Positions 63,206-64,000 of a stretch of DNA of 64,000 nt are shown one piece after another. Every line of letters starts with the position of its first letter. Positions within the stretch are counted from its first letter, which is position 1. The notes under the pieces are model-generated. The model did no database searches, had not been told where the DNA came from, and saw nothing but the letters and a program-made list of their open reading frames with translations. Source of the DNA: Bradyrhizobium nitroreducens (lineage in GTDB: Bacteria; Pseudomonadota; Alphaproteobacteria; Rhizobiales; Xanthobacteraceae); contig NZ_LFJC01000003.1 in NCBI RefSeq assembly GCF_002776695.1, forward strand, positions 937,746 to 1,001,745, given 5' to 3'. A program made the position numbers and the translations under genes.

Positions 63206-63925
63206 TTGCGCTGCACCATCGTGCTGCTGGCCTGGCTCGCCTCGAACGCACTCGCGTTTGGTGCGGAGGCTGAAAAGCCAGCGGATTTCGTCTCGGCGAT
63301 GGCGCCGATCATGGCCAATCTGCGCACGGCCGCGAGCTATGCGCGCACCGGAAACGTCGCGCTGGCGCAGATCGAGACCGACGAGGCGGTCGCCCGGTGG
63401 AAGCAGCTCGCCCCGAACGCGCCCGGCCTCCTGCCCGCTCATCCGCCAGCCGATGTGTCGGGATTTCTCGACCGGGGGCGCGACCAGCTCACGACGATCG
63501 CGGGCGCGCTGGACCGCGGCGACAATGCCGCCGCCGGCCGCGAGCTGCTTGCGATCCGGCAGGCTTTTCACGCGCTCCGGCGCCAGGCGGGCCTCTACGA
63601 TCTCGGCGATTGCATCTTCGAGATCGCGCCCGCCATGGAAACGTTGCGGGTTGCCGCGATCAGGTACGGCGACCAGCCGGCATCGGCGAACGCCGAAGGG
63701 ACTGTCGCCGCCGCAAGCGCATTCCGCGATCGGCTCCAACGCTGCAACGAATGGGCAAATGGCGAGATCGCCGCTCAAGGCGAGTTTCGCCGCCTGATCG
63801 ACGGCGCCATCGCCAGCAGCGGCGAGATCGCACATGCCGCGATGGCGGGTGACGGCCCCCTCGTGCATCGCTACCTCATCGAGCTGCAGTCCTTCGCCCA
63901 GTTGCTCGACTTCCGCTACGGCTAG
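63206..63925 (+). CDS. Secreted helical protein divergent from the sox operon
   Basis: A 239-residue exported protein of no recognised family. Signal peptide MRCTIVLLAWLASNALAFGA (cleavage near 19). The mature part is helical, with cysteines in GDCIFEIAP and QRCNEWANG. TTG start with AAGGAG ribosome site at 8 bases spacing. It is the only plus-strand gene in this region and shares an operator with soxW, so it may be sulfur-regulated. It has no CxxCH, so it is not a c-type cytochrome. Confidence 0.7.
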   Translation: MRCTIVLLAWLASNALAFGAEAEKPADFVSAMAPIMANLRTAASYARTGNVALAQIETDEAVARWKQLAPNAPGLLPAHPPADVSGFLDRGRDQLTTIAGALDRGDNAAAGRELLAIRQAFHALRRQAGLYDLGDCIFEIAPAMETLRVAAIRYGDQPASANAEGTVAAASAFRDRLQRCNEWANGEIAAQGEFRRLIDGAIASSGEIAHAAMAGDGPLVHRYLIELQSFAQLLDFRYG

Positions 63926-63927
63926 AG

Positions 63928-64000
63928 CGTTTTCGAGCGAAGTGGACACCGGTTCGCGTGAAGAAAACGCGTCAAAACAAGAATCTAGAGCTTCGGTTCT
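63928..64000. repeat. Bradyrhizobium-type intergenic repeat, cut by the window edge
   Basis: GAGCGTTTTCGAGCGAAGTG opens a stretch that continues through GAAGAAAACGCGTC and AGAGCTTCGGTTC to the end of the window. The element is known as an abundant high-copy sequence in this group; its second half is beyond the window. Confidence 0.65.

Overview
The window looks like a chromosomal segment of a Bradyrhizobium-type alphaproteobacterium (Nitrobacteraceae). This rests on the high-GC codon use of most genes, the gene families present, and many long palindromic intergenic repeats of the kind abundant in Bradyrhizobium. The species cannot be named from sequence reading alone. There is no phage, transposase or CRISPR array. 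Most of the window is ordinary core genome, with three short stretches that are accessory or unusual.

Layout. From 0 to 5 kb: tsaD, divergent from hemD, an alphaproteobacterial Mic60/mitofilin-like gene and hemY, then tRNA-Thr(CGT). From 5 to 19 kb: a polytopic membrane protein, a NodB-type deacetylase, two small Cys-rich secreted proteins, an MFS exporter, a Tat-exported hydrolase, a P450, an adenylate cyclase, TerB, an SDR, a GATase and an enoyl-CoA hydratase gene broken by one in-frame stop. From 19 to 30 kb: tRNA-Ala(CGC), yggT, yggU/DUF167, folD, ppa, a GNAT, a coupled hydrolase/DUF2269/SDR-DoxX/DCC operon, an AT-richer DUF3883 nuclease-like gene, an amine oxidase and typA. From 30 to 33 kb (minus strand): a tightly coupled four-gene operon joining an Lgt-like membrane protein, a Cys-rich radical SAM protein resembling tetraether-lipid synthases, and two tandem small membrane proteins. 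From 33 to 49 kb: a Crp/Fnr regulator, a single-domain response regulator, phoD, two TAXI solute-binding proteins, pterin dehydratase, DUF1232, a Sel1 protein, a quinone oxidoreductase, an SDR, IalB, rlmN, a PAP2 phosphatase and argG.

From 49.5 to 52.1 kb lies a short, visibly AT-richer island. It contains two translationally coupled genes: an all-helical protein of unknown function and a P-loop ATPase of ORC/CDC6-like type with a C-terminal helix-hairpin-helix resembling the RNA polymerase alpha CTD. The island is bracketed by imperfect direct copies of a terminator hairpin and abuts the 3' stub of an OmpA-family gene. This is the best candidate for an undescribed, possibly defensive, system.

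From 52 to 64 kb is a sulfur-oxidation region, nearly all on the minus strand: soxW-like, soxX, soxY, soxZ, soxA, soxB, soxC, soxD, a DsrE-like protein, a secreted hydrolase, a second DsrE-like protein, and three YeeE/YedE transporters. SoxXA, SoxYZ, SoxB and SoxCD would oxidise thiosulfate to sulfate in the periplasm, and the YeeE/YedE proteins probably move thiosulfate or another sulfur species across the inner membrane. AT-rich inverted repeats, probably ArsR-family (SoxR/BigR-like) operators, lie upstream of soxX, between soxW and a divergent secreted protein, and upstream of the small YeeE pair. No regulator gene, soxV or sulfide-oxidising partner is in the window.
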